A stretch of 64,000 nucleotides of DNA from Bacillus sp. 2205SS5-2 (GCF_037024155.1 NZ_JAYKTS010000003.1:1-64000), one strand, 5' to 3'; counted from the stretch's first letter, positions 19,049 through 31,189 are shown. Program-made: numbers and translations. Notes: generated by a model not told the origin, from the letters alone.

Positions 19049-20344
19049 ATGAATATACTAGTTATTGGCCGAGGTGGCAGGGAGCATGCCGTCTGCCAGA
19101 AACTTTCCGAAAGTGAAAGTGTCAACCGTGTATTTTGTGCCCCAGGTAGTGAGGCGATGAGGCAAGCTGCACAACCAGTTCCGATTGATGAAATGAATTT
19201 TTCTGAACTAGTGAAATTTGTGAGAAGAGAGAACGTGGACCTGACCATTGTCGGACCGGAGAATCCCTTACTTGCTGGGATTGTAGATTATTTTCAAGAG
19301 CAAAATTTAGCGATTTTTGGTCCTACTCAAGCAGCCGCAGAAATAGAAGGAAGCAAGGCATTTGCTAAGAATTTAATGAAGAAATATGATATCCCAACTG
19401 CTCAATACGAAACGTTTACAGATTTAGACAAAGCGAAACGATATATTGAGAAGCAAGGTTTACCCATCGTGATAAAAGCAGATGGCTTAGCAGCAGGAAA
19501 AGGCGTTGTGATTCCGACAACATTGGCCGAAGCATTCTCGACTCTTGAAGAAATGCTGGTGAATCAACGGTTTGGCGAAGCATCAAGCAAGGTTGTTATC
19601 GAGGAATTTCTAAAAGGAGAAGAATTCTCTTTTATGTCACTCGTTAACGGTGAAAAAGTATACCCGATGGCGATTGCCCAAGATCATAAACGCGCATTTG
19701 ATGGTGATCAAGGTCCAAATACAGGTGGAATGGGGGCATATTCGCCTGTTCCCCATATAACGGATGAGGTATTAAAAACAGCATTAGATCGCATAGTGAA
19801 GCCTGTTGCTGAGGCGTTGGTAAAAGAAAAACGTTTATTTAGCGGCGTTTTATACGCAGGTCTTATATTGACAGAACAAGGTCCGAAGGTGATTGAGTTC
19901 AATGCTCGATTTGGTGACCCGGAAACACAAGTCGTTCTGCCACGCCTGAAAAATGATCTAGGTTCTGTTTTTTGCTCTGTACTAACAGAAGAGGATGTTA
20001 CCCTAGAATGGGAGCCACAAGCTGTGCTAGGTGTAGTTCTCGCTTCAAAAGGGTATCCAAATGAGTATGCAACAGGCATAGAAGTGGAAGGTCTTCGTGA
20101 GTTGTCGAAAGAAACGCTAGTGTTTCATGCAGGAACAAAAATAGAAAAAGATAAAATCCTCTCAAATGGAGGGAGGGTTTTGTTAGTAGGGGTAAAAGCG
20201 GATAGCATTCAGCTAGCTTATACGAAGGTATATAAAGAATTAATGAAGCTATCAATAGATCCATTTTTTTATCGTAGTGATATTGGAAAACGAGCCATTA
20301 CGGGCGACGTTTCTTCGTTTTTCGAACATACACAAATAAAATAG
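19049..20344 (+). CDS. purD: Phosphoribosylamine-glycine ligase (GAR synthetase)
   Basis: The 431-aa ATP-grasp enzyme begins MNILVIGRGGREHAVCQKL, has the ATP-binding GLAAGKGVVIP near residue 152 and the family signature FNARFGDPETQ near residue 287. It joins glycine to phosphoribosylamine. The start follows GGTGGGGAAAGG. It closes the purine gene set but is separated from purH by R2 and M3 and has no visible PurBox of its own, so it may depend on read-through. Its last 47 bases overlap a small gene on the other strand. Confidence 0.96.
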   Translation: MNILVIGRGGREHAVCQKLSESESVNRVFCAPGSEAMRQAAQPVPIDEMNFSELVKFVRRENVDLTIVGPENPLLAGIVDYFQEQNLAIFGPTQAAAEIEGSKAFAKNLMKKYDIPTAQYETFTDLDKAKRYIEKQGLPIVIKADGLAAGKGVVIPTTLAEAFSTLEEMLVNQRFGEASSKVVIEEFLKGEEFSFMSLVNGEKVYPMAIAQDHKRAFDGDQGPNTGGMGAYSPVPHITDEVLKTALDRIVKPVAEALVKEKRLFSGVLYAGLILTEQGPKVIEFNARFGDPETQVVLPRLKNDLGSVFCSVLTEEDVTLEWEPQAVLGVVLASKGYPNEYATGIEVEGLRELSKETLVFHAGTKIEKDKILSNGGRVLLVGVKADSIQLAYTKVYKELMKLSIDPFFYRSDIGKRAITGDVSSFFEHTQIK

Positions 20345-20408
20345 CGACAATACCACCTATCAAGGCTGCCAAAACAAATGTCATATCGGTTATGTACTCT
20401 AAGAACAT
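20298..20408 (-). CDS. EYxxD motif small membrane protein, 36 aa
   Basis: The protein reads MFLEYITDMTFVLAALIGGI, then a membrane-spanning stretch to about residue 28, and a basic tail RKTKKRRP. The E-Y-x-x-D motif at residues 4-8 just before the membrane helix is the hallmark of a known class of tiny Bacillus proteins of unknown role. GGAGGGAACAAA precedes the ATG at a good distance. It overlaps the last 47 bases of purD in antisense, so the two genes converge. Confidence 0.7.
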   Translation of the reverse strand: MFLEYITDMTFVLAALIGGIVAILFVYVRKTKKRRP

Positions 20409-20491
20409 TTTGTTCCCTCCATTCAGATTAGGGAGTCCGTTTCATTGGACTCCCTTGTTTAGATTACGCTGTTTTCGCAAAAATCATTTGG

Positions 20492-20824
20492 TTAAGAAGG
20501 ATTGTAAGGAAGATCTGGAAAATCCTCTTTATCTGATTCTTCCTTATCCCCCTCGGACATCTTACTACTAAAAGCATGAATCATCTCCCCGATATCAACA
20601 TCTTTCTGCTCCATCGTGGAGGCACTTTTCTCAAACAGCGCTGTCAGAGGACAATATCGTAATATACCTTCTCCGATTTTCATCCCAGCGACCATAGCAA
20701 CGAGGAGATACGACTCTCTCCATGGCTTTTTAGACAATTTTGCGGTCGACCAGGCAAGAATGGTAAAACCAGTCGTGATTCGAATTAATGCGTTAATGAT
20801 CCCGATATTAGGAGAAACTTTCAT
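20492..20824 (-). CDS. DUF2892 (YgaP-like) membrane protein
   Basis: The 110-aa protein begins MKVSPNIGIINALIRITTGF, matching the DUF2892 inner-membrane domain, with two hydrophobic segments (about residues 8-27 and 39-60). GEGILRYCPLTALFEKS lies near residue 52 with the conserved CP. The C-terminal 40 residues are acidic and probably disordered. DUF2892 often occurs fused to rhodanese domains, but no rhodanese is present here. The function is unknown. Confidence 0.75.
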   Translation of the reverse strand: MKVSPNIGIINALIRITTGFTILAWSTAKLSKKPWRESYLLVAMVAGMKIGEGILRYCPLTALFEKSASTMEQKDVDIGEMIHAFSSKMSEGDKEESDKEDFPDLPYNPS

Positions 20825-20942
20825 AAAATAAACACTTCCTTATGCAGAATTTTTATACAATTTACATATTTACCTATTCTTAAAACTTGAAAATATGGTA
20901 CGATAATAAAAATCAGAGTTAAAATTTAGAGGAGTGTTTGAG

Positions 20943-22679
20943 TTGGAACGACACTATCGTTGGAAAAGCAAACAAATACGTGAACATATAGAGATTTTAC
21001 AAGGGAAGCTATCGCCTACGACGATCCTGAAAAATGCTTGTTATCTCCATGGTAGCTTGAAAAAATGGGTTCAAGGGAATATTTGGATTTATCAAGATCG
21101 TATAGTTTATTGTGGTGAAGCGATGCCTCTCATGTCAGAGAAAAGTGAAGTTATCGAATGCAAGGACTACTTTCTTGTCCCAGGTTACATTGAACCGCAT
21201 GTACACCCATTTCAGTTATATAATCCCCATTCTTTTGCGAACTATGCATCCTTATCCGGAACAACAACCATTATTAATGACAATTTAATGCTCTCTTTAT
21301 TATTAGGTAAAAAGAAAGCGTTTTCTTTATTAGAAGAGTTGAAACAATCTCCGGTTTCAATGTACTGGTGGAGTCGTTTTGATTCACAAACGGAATTGTT
21401 AGAAGAAGAAAAAGTATTTTCAAATGAGGAAGTGAAAGGGTGGCTTGAGCATCCAGATGTATTACAAGGAGGAGAACTCACAGCTTGGCCGAAGCTAATG
21501 GCTGGCGATGATATGTTACTTCATTGGATGCAGGAAACGAAAAAGCTGGGGAAAAAGATGGAGAGCCATCTTCCAGGGGCGTCAGATGCAACATTAGCCA
21601 AAATGAAACTATTTGGAGCAGATGGCGATCATGAAGCTATGACTGGAGAAGACGTGTATAAACGATTATTGCATGGTTATCAAGTGACGCTACGCCATTC
21701 GTCGATTCGGCCAGACTTACCCAAGCTATTGAAAGAGATATTGGAATTGGATATTACTTCTTATGATAGCTTTATGCTCACAAGTGACGGATCTACACCG
21801 TCTTTTTACGAACAAGGGGTTTTAGATTGGCTTCTCAAAATGACGATTGATGCTGGGATTCCAGAAATAGAAGCTTATCAGATGGTAACATATAATGTGG
21901 CGAAATATTACGGAATCGACCATCTTCACGGAATGATTAGTACAGGTAAAATTGCGAATATCAACTTCTTAGAATCTCCTTCTAATCCTACTCCCATTGC
22001 CGTTATGGGAAAAGGGAAGTGGATAAAACACTTGAATGGTGAAACGTATAAGGTGCCTGTTCCAAAATGGAAGGAATATTTACCGCCATTAACTCTTCCA
22101 TGGGATTTGACTGATGAAGAACTTCAATTTTCGATGCCTTTTGGAATTGAAATGGTGAATGATGTTATAACAAAACCGTATACGGTGTCGATTGACTGCG
22201 CGTTCGAGTCGCTATCGACTGATCATGATGAGAGCTTTTTATTGCTGTTAGATCGTCATGGAAAATGGCGAATTAGCACCTTAATAAAAGGATTTTCTCA
22301 TTCTGTTAGCGGATTTGCCTCTTCATTTTCCAATACAGGAGATATAATCGTGATTGGGAAAAGTAAAAACGATATGAAAAAAGCATTTGCTAGAATGAAG
22401 GCGATCGGTGGAGGGATGGTTCTTGTTGAGAACGGCGAATTAGTTCATGAAATTCCCCTGATTTTGAGTGGTATAATGTATGATGGCGAAATGAGTGAGT
22501 TGATAGAGCTTGAAAGCACGTTGAAAGAGGAATTAAGCCGACGGGGTTATGCTTTTGCTGATCCGGTGTATACATTGTTGTTTTTGTCATCGACACATTT
22601 GCCCTATATTCGGGTAACCCAAAAGGGGCTTTACGATGTGATGAAAAAAAGTGTACTTTTTCCCTCAATCATGAGATAG
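20943..22679 (+). CDS. yerA: Adenine deaminase-like amidohydrolase (YerA-like)
   Basis: The 578-aa protein has the two-domain layout of Ade-type adenine deaminases: a metal-binding EPHVHPFQL near residue 82, MESHLPGASD near residue 207, and a C-terminal beta domain. Several metal ligands differ from true adenine deaminase, for example the second His region reads LRHSSIRPD, and B. subtilis YerA is likewise annotated only as adenine deaminase-like. Deamination of adenine would fit next to purine genes but is not shown. TTG 20943 lies eight bases after TTTAGAGGAG. Confidence 0.8.
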   Translation: MERHYRWKSKQIREHIEILQGKLSPTTILKNACYLHGSLKKWVQGNIWIYQDRIVYCGEAMPLMSEKSEVIECKDYFLVPGYIEPHVHPFQLYNPHSFANYASLSGTTTIINDNLMLSLLLGKKKAFSLLEELKQSPVSMYWWSRFDSQTELLEEEKVFSNEEVKGWLEHPDVLQGGELTAWPKLMAGDDMLLHWMQETKKLGKKMESHLPGASDATLAKMKLFGADGDHEAMTGEDVYKRLLHGYQVTLRHSSIRPDLPKLLKEILELDITSYDSFMLTSDGSTPSFYEQGVLDWLLKMTIDAGIPEIEAYQMVTYNVAKYYGIDHLHGMISTGKIANINFLESPSNPTPIAVMGKGKWIKHLNGETYKVPVPKWKEYLPPLTLPWDLTDEELQFSMPFGIEMVNDVITKPYTVSIDCAFESLSTDHDESFLLLLDRHGKWRISTLIKGFSHSVSGFASSFSNTGDIIVIGKSKNDMKKAFARMKAIGGGMVLVENGELVHEIPLILSGIMYDGEMSELIELESTLKEELSRRGYAFADPVYTLLFLSSTHLPYIRVTQKGLYDVMKKSVLFPSIMR

Positions 22680-22716
22680 ACTATAAAAACAGCTTTGAAA
22701 AGTAGGTGTGACCAAT

Positions 22717-23763
22717 ATGCGGAAAAAAGCAGCGGTGTTTATAGGTGTGATCATGTTCCTAACTGCTTGTGGAGACAACGAGACAACCATGCCGCAAGAA
22801 GTAGGGAAAGTAGAAGAAATATCGGAACAAAACACCAGCATCACGAAGAATGATGTAGAAGAAAAGGAAACGGTAAGTTATACCTATCCTTTAACGGGAG
22901 TAAAAACAGAAACTCCATCATCAAATAGAGCCATAACAGTTACGGTTAATAATCATCCGAAAGCAAGGCCGCAATCTGGATTGTCTCAAGCAGATGTAAT
23001 TTATGAATTGTTAGCAGAAGGGGAAATTACTAGATTATTAGCAGTATACCAAAGCAACTACCCTACTGTAGTTGGACCTGTACGGAGTGCACGCGGTTAT
23101 TTTATTGATATTGCTAATAGTTATCAGAGCATCTATATTGCTCATGGATATTCGCCAGAAGCGCAAGAAATGTTATTCGGAGGCGAAATTGATCACCTTA
23201 ACGGAATCCAGTATGATGGGTCTTTGTTTCATCGTGCAGAATCTCGTGTAGCCCCTCATAACTCATATATTACTTTTAAAAATATTATGCAGGGCGCAAA
23301 TAAACTAGGCTACAATATGGAAGGTGCACCAGCAAGTTATGCGTTTTTTTCAAACGATGAGGAGACAAAAACGGGAAATGTTTCTTCTTTTACGGTAAAC
23401 TATTATCACAATCCATCATATACTGCTACCTATCAATATGAATCTGGGAAGTATGAACGATCGGTTAAAGGAGAGAAGACCTTTGACCTTGAAAGCAATT
23501 CCGAGGTGAAATTAAGCAATGTATTAGTTGTTGAAGTGCCTCACAAGATCATAGATTCTGTAGGTAGACGCGAGTTAAACCTTACAGGAGGAGGAAAAGC
23601 CTTACTTTTTCAAAATAGCCAAAAACTAGAAGTTACATGGAAGTATGAAAATGGACAAATTGTACCGTATAATGGAGAAGAGCAAGCAAAACTAGTTCCA
23701 GGAAAAACATGGATATCCATTATTCCGACCAATCCGGGCATATCAGAAATGGTTTCTTATTAA
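22717..23763 (+). CDS. yerB: DUF3048 lipoprotein YerB
   Basis: The 348-aa precursor has a signal peptide with lipobox LTAC (Cys near residue 18), an acidic low-complexity linker, and the DUF3048 domain from about residue 50 (YPLTGVKTE, then the conserved VVGPVRSARGYFIDIANSYQ). It is expected to be anchored outside the membrane; the function is unknown. ATG 22717 fits the GTAGGTG site; the earlier GTG at 22708 would overlap it. It lies between the yerA-like gene and yerC as in B. subtilis. Confidence 0.88.
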   Translation: MRKKAAVFIGVIMFLTACGDNETTMPQEVGKVEEISEQNTSITKNDVEEKETVSYTYPLTGVKTETPSSNRAITVTVNNHPKARPQSGLSQADVIYELLAEGEITRLLAVYQSNYPTVVGPVRSARGYFIDIANSYQSIYIAHGYSPEAQEMLFGGEIDHLNGIQYDGSLFHRAESRVAPHNSYITFKNIMQGANKLGYNMEGAPASYAFFSNDEETKTGNVSSFTVNYYHNPSYTATYQYESGKYERSVKGEKTFDLESNSEVKLSNVLVVEVPHKIIDSVGRRELNLTGGGKALLFQNSQKLEVTWKYENGQIVPYNGEEQAKLVPGKTWISIIPTNPGISEMVSY

Positions 23764-23818
23764 GGAACTGTTCTTAGCTGTAAATTTGTTTCATCTAATC
23801 GCAAAAGGAGTCTAAACA

Positions 23819-24115
23819 ATGCAAATTGATAAACTAAGAGGGAAAGAACTCGATCAATTATTTCTATCGATCTTATCTCTCAAAAACCTAGAGGAAAGCT
23901 ATCTTTTCTTCGATGACCTATGTACTGTGAATGAAATACAATCATTAGCACAAAGGCTTGAAGTGGCACGTATGCTTCGAGAAGGCAAAACGTATCATAA
24001 AATAGAAACAGAGACAGGGGCAAGCACAGCCACTATTTCTCGTGTAAAGCGCTGTTTAAATTACGGTAATGATGCCTATGAAATGGCATTAGACCGCATT
24101 AAGAAAGAAGATTAA
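23819..24115 (+). CDS. yerC: YerC/YecD family TrpR-like DNA-binding protein
   Basis: The 98-aa protein has the Trp repressor-like helix-turn-helix typical of YerC: NEIQSLAQRLEVARMLREGK near residue 38, followed by ETGASTATISRVKRCLNYGN. It probably binds DNA as a dimer; its targets are not known to me. The start follows AAAAGGAGTCTAAACA. A terminator follows the gene directly. Confidence 0.9.
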   Translation: MQIDKLRGKELDQLFLSILSLKNLEESYLFFDDLCTVNEIQSLAQRLEVARMLREGKTYHKIETETGASTATISRVKRCLNYGNDAYEMALDRIKKED

Positions 24116-24117
24116 AC

Positions 24118-24152
24118 AAAAAATCCATCTTTTATCAGGTGGATTTTTTTTG
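24118..24152 (+). terminator. Terminator after yerC
   Basis: The stem AAATCCATC / GGTGGATTT encloses an 8-base loop and ends with a T run, three bases after the stop. Confidence 0.85.
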
Positions 24153-24168
24153 TTGATTAATCAAATAA

Positions 24169-24316
24169 GGACCTTTTCGTTTACCATGAAATATCGATGG
24201 AATCCTCCACTTTAGCAGTGCTTTTTATCACAAATTGATGAAAAAATGCCCCGAAACGAAGCTATATCAACGTGTATAGACTGATTCGAAAAGCAATAAA
24301 CTTTGTGAAAACAGCT
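24169..24316 (-). mobile_element. MITE M4, reverse orientation, diverged
   Basis: It begins GGACCTTTTCGTTTACC and ends TTTGTGAAAACAGC, with the core GCCCCGAAACGAAGCTATATC in reverse orientation. The central part differs from M1. No clear target duplication remains. Confidence 0.65.
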
Positions 24317-24497
24317 TTTTAAAAGGAGATAGGCTTAAGTGGACCAGAATCAGGGAGCTAACGAATAGACCACTAATAAAAGGATGAAGCTGTGCACAAA
24401 TTCCATCTATAAATACAAGGAGGAGAATGGAAAGGGGAATCCTAAAGTTAGATAAGGTAGTGCAGATGATATGGTTTTTGGTGCTTTGTTTTTTCAT
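24267..24497 (-). CDS. Small hydrophobic protein whose C-terminus is read from MITE M4
   Basis: A strong site (GGAGGGTGAAAA) precedes the ATG of a 76-aa frame. Residues 17-34 and 41-58 are hydrophobic, so it looks like a small two-pass membrane protein. The last about 17 residues (SQSLLLFESVYTR and neighbours) are encoded by the inverted end of M4, so the natural C-terminus was probably lost when the element inserted. No family is recognised. It may be a real but altered gene or a remnant. Confidence 0.4.
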   Translation of the reverse strand: MKKQSTKNHIICTTLSNFRIPLSILLLVFIDGICAQLHPFISGLFVSSLILVHLSLSPFKKLFSQSLLLFESVYTR

Positions 24498-24670
24498 TTT
24501 TCACCCTCCTTCGAATAATAAAGTTTTGAATCTATGCCGAGAAGAGGCCGTTTAATATCAAAAAAATATTCTTGTTGAAAAGTCCTGCTTTTTCCAAATT
24601 ACGATAACAAACAATGGGTAAATATTGGGGGGTGAACTTCAATGCTTTTCTTTTAGCTCACTTTGTCACA

Positions 24671-24679
24671 TGCTATAAT
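24671..24679 (+). promoter_or_regulatory. Extended -10 promoter upstream of pcrB
   Basis: TGCTATAAT is a consensus TATAAT with the TGn extension and lies 33 bases upstream of the pcrB start. The -35 position is weak, which is common for extended -10 promoters. It would drive pcrB-pcrA-ligA-camS. Confidence 0.65.
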
Positions 24680-24711
24680 GGAGAAATGGACAAGTGAATG
24701 GAGGGTACAAG

Positions 24712-25407
24712 ATGTATGATGTACGTATGTGGCGTCATGTATATAAATTAGATCCAAATAAACCGATTTCTGATAAGAACTTAGAAAAAATTTGTGAATC
24801 GGGAACAGATGCGATATTAGTGGGAGGAACAGACGGAGTTACTCTCGATCTTGTGCTAGATTTAATGGCAAGAATTCGTCGGTTCACCGTACCTTGTATA
24901 TTAGAAGTATCTAACTTAGAATCACTAACACCAGGATTTGATTTGTATTTTATTCCGACTGTGCTAAATAGTAACAGTTCCCAATGGCTAACCGGCTTAC
25001 ATCATGAAGCGGTAAAAGAGTACGGTGATATCATGAACTGGGATGAAATCCTCATCGAGGGCTACTGTATCTTAAATTCCGAATGTAAAGCAGCTTTGTT
25101 AACAGATGCAAATGCCGATATTGAGACCGAAGATGTGGTCGCATATGCAAGAATGGCAGAAAAAATGTTTCATTTGCCCATTTTTTACTTAGAATATAGT
25201 GGTCAATACGGTGATTCTAGTCTAGTAAAGAAAGTAAGTAGTGTATTAGAAGAAACAACGTTATTCTACGGTGGCGGCATTCAGTCTGCAGAGCAAGCCG
25301 CAGAGATGGCAGGCGTATCGGATGTCGTTGTCGTGGGAAATGTGATATATGATAATTTAAAGGAAGCTTTAAAAACGGTAGAAGCCGTCAAACAAACAAC
25401 AAGATAA
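24712..25407 (+). CDS. pcrB: Heptaprenylglyceryl phosphate synthase
   Basis: The 231-aa TIM-barrel protein has KLDPNKPIS near residue 12, [10 protein letters not shown] near residue 37, ILEVSN near residue 67 and the phosphate-binding [13 protein letters not shown] near residue 185. PcrB transfers heptaprenyl to sn-glycerol-1-phosphate to make an archaeal-type ether lipid in Bacillales. ATG 24712 follows GGAGGGTACAAG. It heads the conserved pcrB-pcrA-ligA-camS cluster. Confidence 0.95.
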   Translation: MYDVRMWRHVYKLDPNKPISDKNLEKICESGTDAILVGGTDGVTLDLVLDLMARIRRFTVPCILEVSNLESLTPGFDLYFIPTVLNSNSSQWLTGLHHEAVKEYGDIMNWDEILIEGYCILNSECKAALLTDANADIETEDVVAYARMAEKMFHLPIFYLEYSGQYGDSSLVKKVSSVLEETTLFYGGGIQSAEQAAEMAGVSDVVVVGNVIYDNLKEALKTVEAVKQTTR

Positions 25408-25571
25408 GTTTTTTAAAAAGGAAAAAACGTGTGAATTTTAACAATGGTTTTGGTGTTTAGCTTCAGCTGGTTGTGCTTATGCGTGTCGCCGACAGTCGGG
25501 CGCTTTTCGCTTTTATTCGTGAAATACGATATAATAAGAACAAACGTTCTAAAGATGGTGGTGGAAACGAG

Positions 25572-27785
25572 ATGCAATATTTATCTGAGAAATTATTAAC
25601 CGGGATGAATCCTCCGCAAAAAGAAGCTGTACAAGCAACAGATGGTCCACTTCTTATCATGGCAGGAGCTGGATCGGGAAAAACACGTGTGTTAACTCAT
25701 CGCATTGCGTATTTAATGGTGGAAAAGCGAGTTAGTCCTTACAATATATTAGCGATTACATTTACGAATAAGGCCGCTCGTGAAATGAAAGAACGTGTGA
25801 ACAGAATACTAGGTGGAGCTGGAGAAGACGTGTGGATTTCGACCTTTCACTCCATGTGTGTGCGTATCTTACGTCGCGACATTGATCGAATAGGTTTTAG
25901 TAGAAATTTTACGATTTTAGATTCGTCTGATCAGCAGTCCGTGGTGAAATCGATTTTAAAAGAGAAGAACATTGACCCGAAGAAATTTGATCCGCGCGCC
26001 CTACTGGGGATGATTTCATCTGCTAAAAATGAACTAATGAAAGCAGAAGAATATAGCAAACAAGCTGGTAGCTATTTTGATCAAGTAGCGAGCGATGTGT
26101 ATACAGAGTACGAGAAGCGCCTAAAGAAAAATCAGGCATTGGATTTTGATGACCTAATTATGACGACGATTAACTTATTTCAACGAGTTCCAGAGGTGCT
26201 GGAATTTTACCAACGTAAATTTCAATACATTCATGTTGATGAGTATCAAGATACAAACCGGGCACAATATATGCTCGTAAAATTATTGGCGTCTCGTTTT
26301 CAGAATCTCTGTGTGGTTGGGGACTCAGATCAATCAATTTATCGGTGGCGCGGTGCGGATATTGCCAATATTTTATCCTTTGAAAAAGATTACCCGAGAG
26401 CGCGTTCGATTTTCCTTGAACAAAACTATCGGTCGACAAAACGGATTTTGCTTGCCGCAAATAATGTAATTGAGAAAAACCTAAACCGTAAGCCGAAAAA
26501 CTTATGGACTGAAAATACAGAAGGTGAAAAAATTGCCTATTTCCGTGCGGATAATCAGCAAAGTGAAGCTCAGTTTGTTGCAGGGAAAATTAAAGAATTG
26601 GTTGATGGAGGTAAACGGAAGTATTCTCAATTTGCGATTTTGTACCGGACCAATGCTCAGTCAAGGGTAATGGAGGAAGTACTATTAAAGTCAAATATTG
26701 AGTATACAATTGTCGGTGGAACCAAGTTCTACGATCGTAAAGAAATTAAAGATATTTTAGCTTATTTACGATTAGTTTCGAATCCAGATGATGATATTAG
26801 CTTACAACGAATCATTAATGTCCCTAAAAGGGGGATTGGATCGGGCTCCATAGACAAAATTGCTCGGTATGCACAAACAAATGACTTATCCATGTTTCAA
26901 GCATTGGCTGAGGCTGACTTCATTGGATTAAGTCCAAAAATTACGAGTGGTGTTCTTCAATTTAGAGAGTTGATTCATAAGTACACGCAAATGCAGGAAT
27001 ACTTGTCGGTAACGGAGCTTGTTGAAGAAGTGCTCGAAAAAGCTGGTTATCGAGAAATGTTAAAAGCAGAAAAATCAATTGAATCACAAAGTCGTTTAGA
27101 AAATATCGACGAGTTTTTATCTGTTACCAAAAGCTTTGAAGAGAGTAGTGAGGATAAGAGTCTGGTAGCCTTTTTAACGGATTTAGCTTTAGTTGCCGAT
27201 ATTGATTCGCTAGATAAAGAAGAGAAAGTCCAAGATGCAGTTGTCTTGATGACTCTCCACTCTGCAAAGGGTCTAGAGTTTCCAGTTGTCTTCTTAATGG
27301 GAATGGAAGAAGGAGTATTCCCTCACAGCCGGTCCCTGATGGAAGAAGATGAGATGGAAGAAGAGAGACGTTTAGCTTATGTAGGAATTACACGGGCAGA
27401 AGAAGAGCTTTTTATTACGAATGCTCAGATGCGAACTCTATACGGCCGAACGAATATGAATCCTGTTTCACGATTTATAAGTGAAATCCCAAGCGATTTA
27501 CTTGAAGAGGTAGGCAAAGAGAAGCCTATCTCAGGTGGTTCTCTTTTCCAAGGAAGAGCGAATCAGCCTCGCAGGCAGCCGGTGAGCCGCCCGGTACAAA
27601 ACACAACAGGTGGAGAAAAAGTCGGTTGGCAAGTGGGCGATAAAGCTGAGCATAAAAAATGGGGAACGGGAACGGTCGTTAGTGTGAAAGGCCAGGGTGA
27701 TTCTATGGAATTAGATATCGCTTTTCCAAGTCCTGTAGGCATCAAGCGATTGCTGGCGAAATTCGCTCCGGTTCAAAAAGTATAA
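25572..27785 (+). CDS. pcrA: ATP-dependent DNA helicase PcrA
   Basis: The 737-aa UvrD/Rep-type helicase has Walker A in [15 protein letters not shown] near residue 31, VDEYQDTN (motif II) near residue 222, [16 protein letters not shown] (motif III), EQNYRST (motif IV) and [14 protein letters not shown] (motif V). The C-terminal tail after about residue 660 is the PcrA-type Tudor-like region ending in [11 protein letters not shown]. It acts in repair, rolling-circle replication and removal of RecA or RNA polymerase. ATG 25572 follows GGTGGTGGAAACG. A good TATAAT lies at 25530. Confidence 0.97.
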   Translation: MQYLSEKLLTGMNPPQKEAVQATDGPLLIMAGAGSGKTRVLTHRIAYLMVEKRVSPYNILAITFTNKAAREMKERVNRILGGAGEDVWISTFHSMCVRILRRDIDRIGFSRNFTILDSSDQQSVVKSILKEKNIDPKKFDPRALLGMISSAKNELMKAEEYSKQAGSYFDQVASDVYTEYEKRLKKNQALDFDDLIMTTINLFQRVPEVLEFYQRKFQYIHVDEYQDTNRAQYMLVKLLASRFQNLCVVGDSDQSIYRWRGADIANILSFEKDYPRARSIFLEQNYRSTKRILLAANNVIEKNLNRKPKNLWTENTEGEKIAYFRADNQQSEAQFVAGKIKELVDGGKRKYSQFAILYRTNAQSRVMEEVLLKSNIEYTIVGGTKFYDRKEIKDILAYLRLVSNPDDDISLQRIINVPKRGIGSGSIDKIARYAQTNDLSMFQALAEADFIGLSPKITSGVLQFRELIHKYTQMQEYLSVTELVEEVLEKAGYREMLKAEKSIESQSRLENIDEFLSVTKSFEESSEDKSLVAFLTDLALVADIDSLDKEEKVQDAVVLMTLHSAKGLEFPVVFLMGMEEGVFPHSRSLMEEDEMEEERRLAYVGITRAEEELFITNAQMRTLYGRTNMNPVSRFISEIPSDLLEEVGKEKPISGGSLFQGRANQPRRQPVSRPVQNTTGGEKVGWQVGDKAEHKKWGTGTVVSVKGQGDSMELDIAFPSPVGIKRLLAKFAPVQKV

Positions 27786-27801
27786 GAAGGAGCTGTTTTA
27801 A

Positions 27802-29808
<2,007 letters not shown>

Positions 29809-29821
29809 GAGGTGTACACAG

Positions 29822-31015
29822 ATGAAAAAATGGTTATTCGTGTCCTTAACAATGGTGCTCATCATGAGCGGTTGTGCTCCAGCATTTCAAAAGGAAGAAA
29901 AAGTTGTGGAAGAAAATGAAAACAAACAAGGTCAAACGGGGATCATCCCTTCTTTTCAAGTGTCAGAAGACTATTACAAAGTTCTTCTCCCATTTGAAGA
30001 AAGTGCCGCAAGGGGAAATGTCGTCACAAATATTAACACCCGCTATGATGTGGTTGAATTCGAAACGGGGTTGATGCGCCTAGCTCAATCCAAATTCTCC
30101 CCTGAAAAATATGTGTTTCGTGAGGGGCAAAAGCTAGATGGAGAAACAATCAAAGCATGGCTTAGTCGAGAGTATACAGAAGAGCAGATGGAAGAGTATA
30201 AGATGGATAAAGAAGACAATCTTGGCTTGAATCCGGTGCTTTCGGAAGCTGAGATAAAGGAAAAAGGGTTTGTCCAAGCACATGAGGATAATCCTTTGTA
30301 TATCGCTCATGTTCTAGAGCATGATTATTTCGTGAAATCAGAAGAAAATGCAGTGAAGCTCGCTGGAATGACCATCGGAATAGCCTTGAACTCCGTTTAT
30401 TATTACAGAGAAACGAAAGCAGACGGTACATTTTATGTCAAAGAGCATAAGGTAGATAAAGCTGATCGCGTCAAATACGGGGAAAAAGTCGCACAAGAAA
30501 TTGTCAATAGACTAAGGGCAGATGAAGAAATAAGCGACATTCCTATTATGGTTACACTATTTGACCAACAAAAGAAATCAGCGGTCATTCCAGGTAATTT
30601 TATTTCGTCCACTTTTATAGACAAAGGTAAAACGAATATTTCTAGTTGGCAAGATATTAATGAGAAATATTATCTTTTCCCATCAAACGATGCCGAGGAA
30701 GACCATCGTGACGATTGGCAGTATTTCCAAAACTTTAAAGACGACGTGGAAGCCTATTTTCCAAACTTTAATGGTGTGATTGGAACGGGTTTTTATCGAG
30801 GGGATCAATTATCGGACTTGAAGATAGAAATTCCGATTCAGTTTTACGGAAAAGCTGAAACCATTGGTTTCGCTCAATATTTAAAGGGATTAATTATTGA
30901 TCATTTCCCTTCCTATTTGTCGCTACAAATATCCGTTACGTCAGTTGATGGTCCTGAAATTTTATTTGTTCGTGATGCAGGCAAAGAAGAACCTTTTGTT
31001 CATATATATGAGTAG
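29822..31015 (+). CDS. camS: CamS family sex pheromone lipoprotein precursor (YerH)
   Basis: The 397-aa precursor has a signal peptide with lipobox LIMSGC (Cys near residue 19) and the CamS domain, seen in YKVLLPFEESAARG near residue 54 and GMTIGIALNSVYYY near residue 183. In Staphylococcus and Enterococcus the cleaved signal peptide yields a pheromone; in Bacillus the role is unknown. ATG 29822 follows AGAGGTGTACACAG, 13 bases after ligA. A terminator follows. Confidence 0.9.
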   Translation: MKKWLFVSLTMVLIMSGCAPAFQKEEKVVEENENKQGQTGIIPSFQVSEDYYKVLLPFEESAARGNVVTNINTRYDVVEFETGLMRLAQSKFSPEKYVFREGQKLDGETIKAWLSREYTEEQMEEYKMDKEDNLGLNPVLSEAEIKEKGFVQAHEDNPLYIAHVLEHDYFVKSEENAVKLAGMTIGIALNSVYYYRETKADGTFYVKEHKVDKADRVKYGEKVAQEIVNRLRADEEISDIPIMVTLFDQQKKSAVIPGNFISSTFIDKGKTNISSWQDINEKYYLFPSNDAEEDHRDDWQYFQNFKDDVEAYFPNFNGVIGTGFYRGDQLSDLKIEIPIQFYGKAETIGFAQYLKGLIIDHFPSYLSLQISVTSVDGPEILFVRDAGKEEPFVHIYE

Positions 31016-31021
31016 TAAAAT

Positions 31022-31047
31022 CAAGTCCTTTTATAGGGCTTTTTTTG
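31022..31047 (+). terminator. Terminator after camS
   Basis: The stem AAGTCCT / AGGGCTT with a TTTAT loop is followed by seven T, six bases after the stop. Confidence 0.8.
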
Positions 31048-31189
31048 TTTTGCAGGAATTCTAGATTCGGGGGATCCTAGTTATAAGGTCGATACAGGCT
31101 AGGGGGTTGCGTCATTCGACTTTCGCCTCAGAATGGGCACCTTCCACTATAAATATGTTATTATTTACATAAAATGGAAATAGGTTGGT

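Noticed and set aside
18913-19248. 111-aa minus-strand gene over the purD start
   Set aside because: Antisense to purD, ends inside M3, no binding site.
20891-20910. Promoter before the yerA-like gene
   Set aside because: TTGAAA and GATAAT are present but only nine bases apart.
31071-31150. Short GC-richer stretch near TAGGGGGTTGCGTCATTCGA as part of a mobile element
   Set aside because: No second copy in the window and no inverted ends, so nothing supports a repeat.
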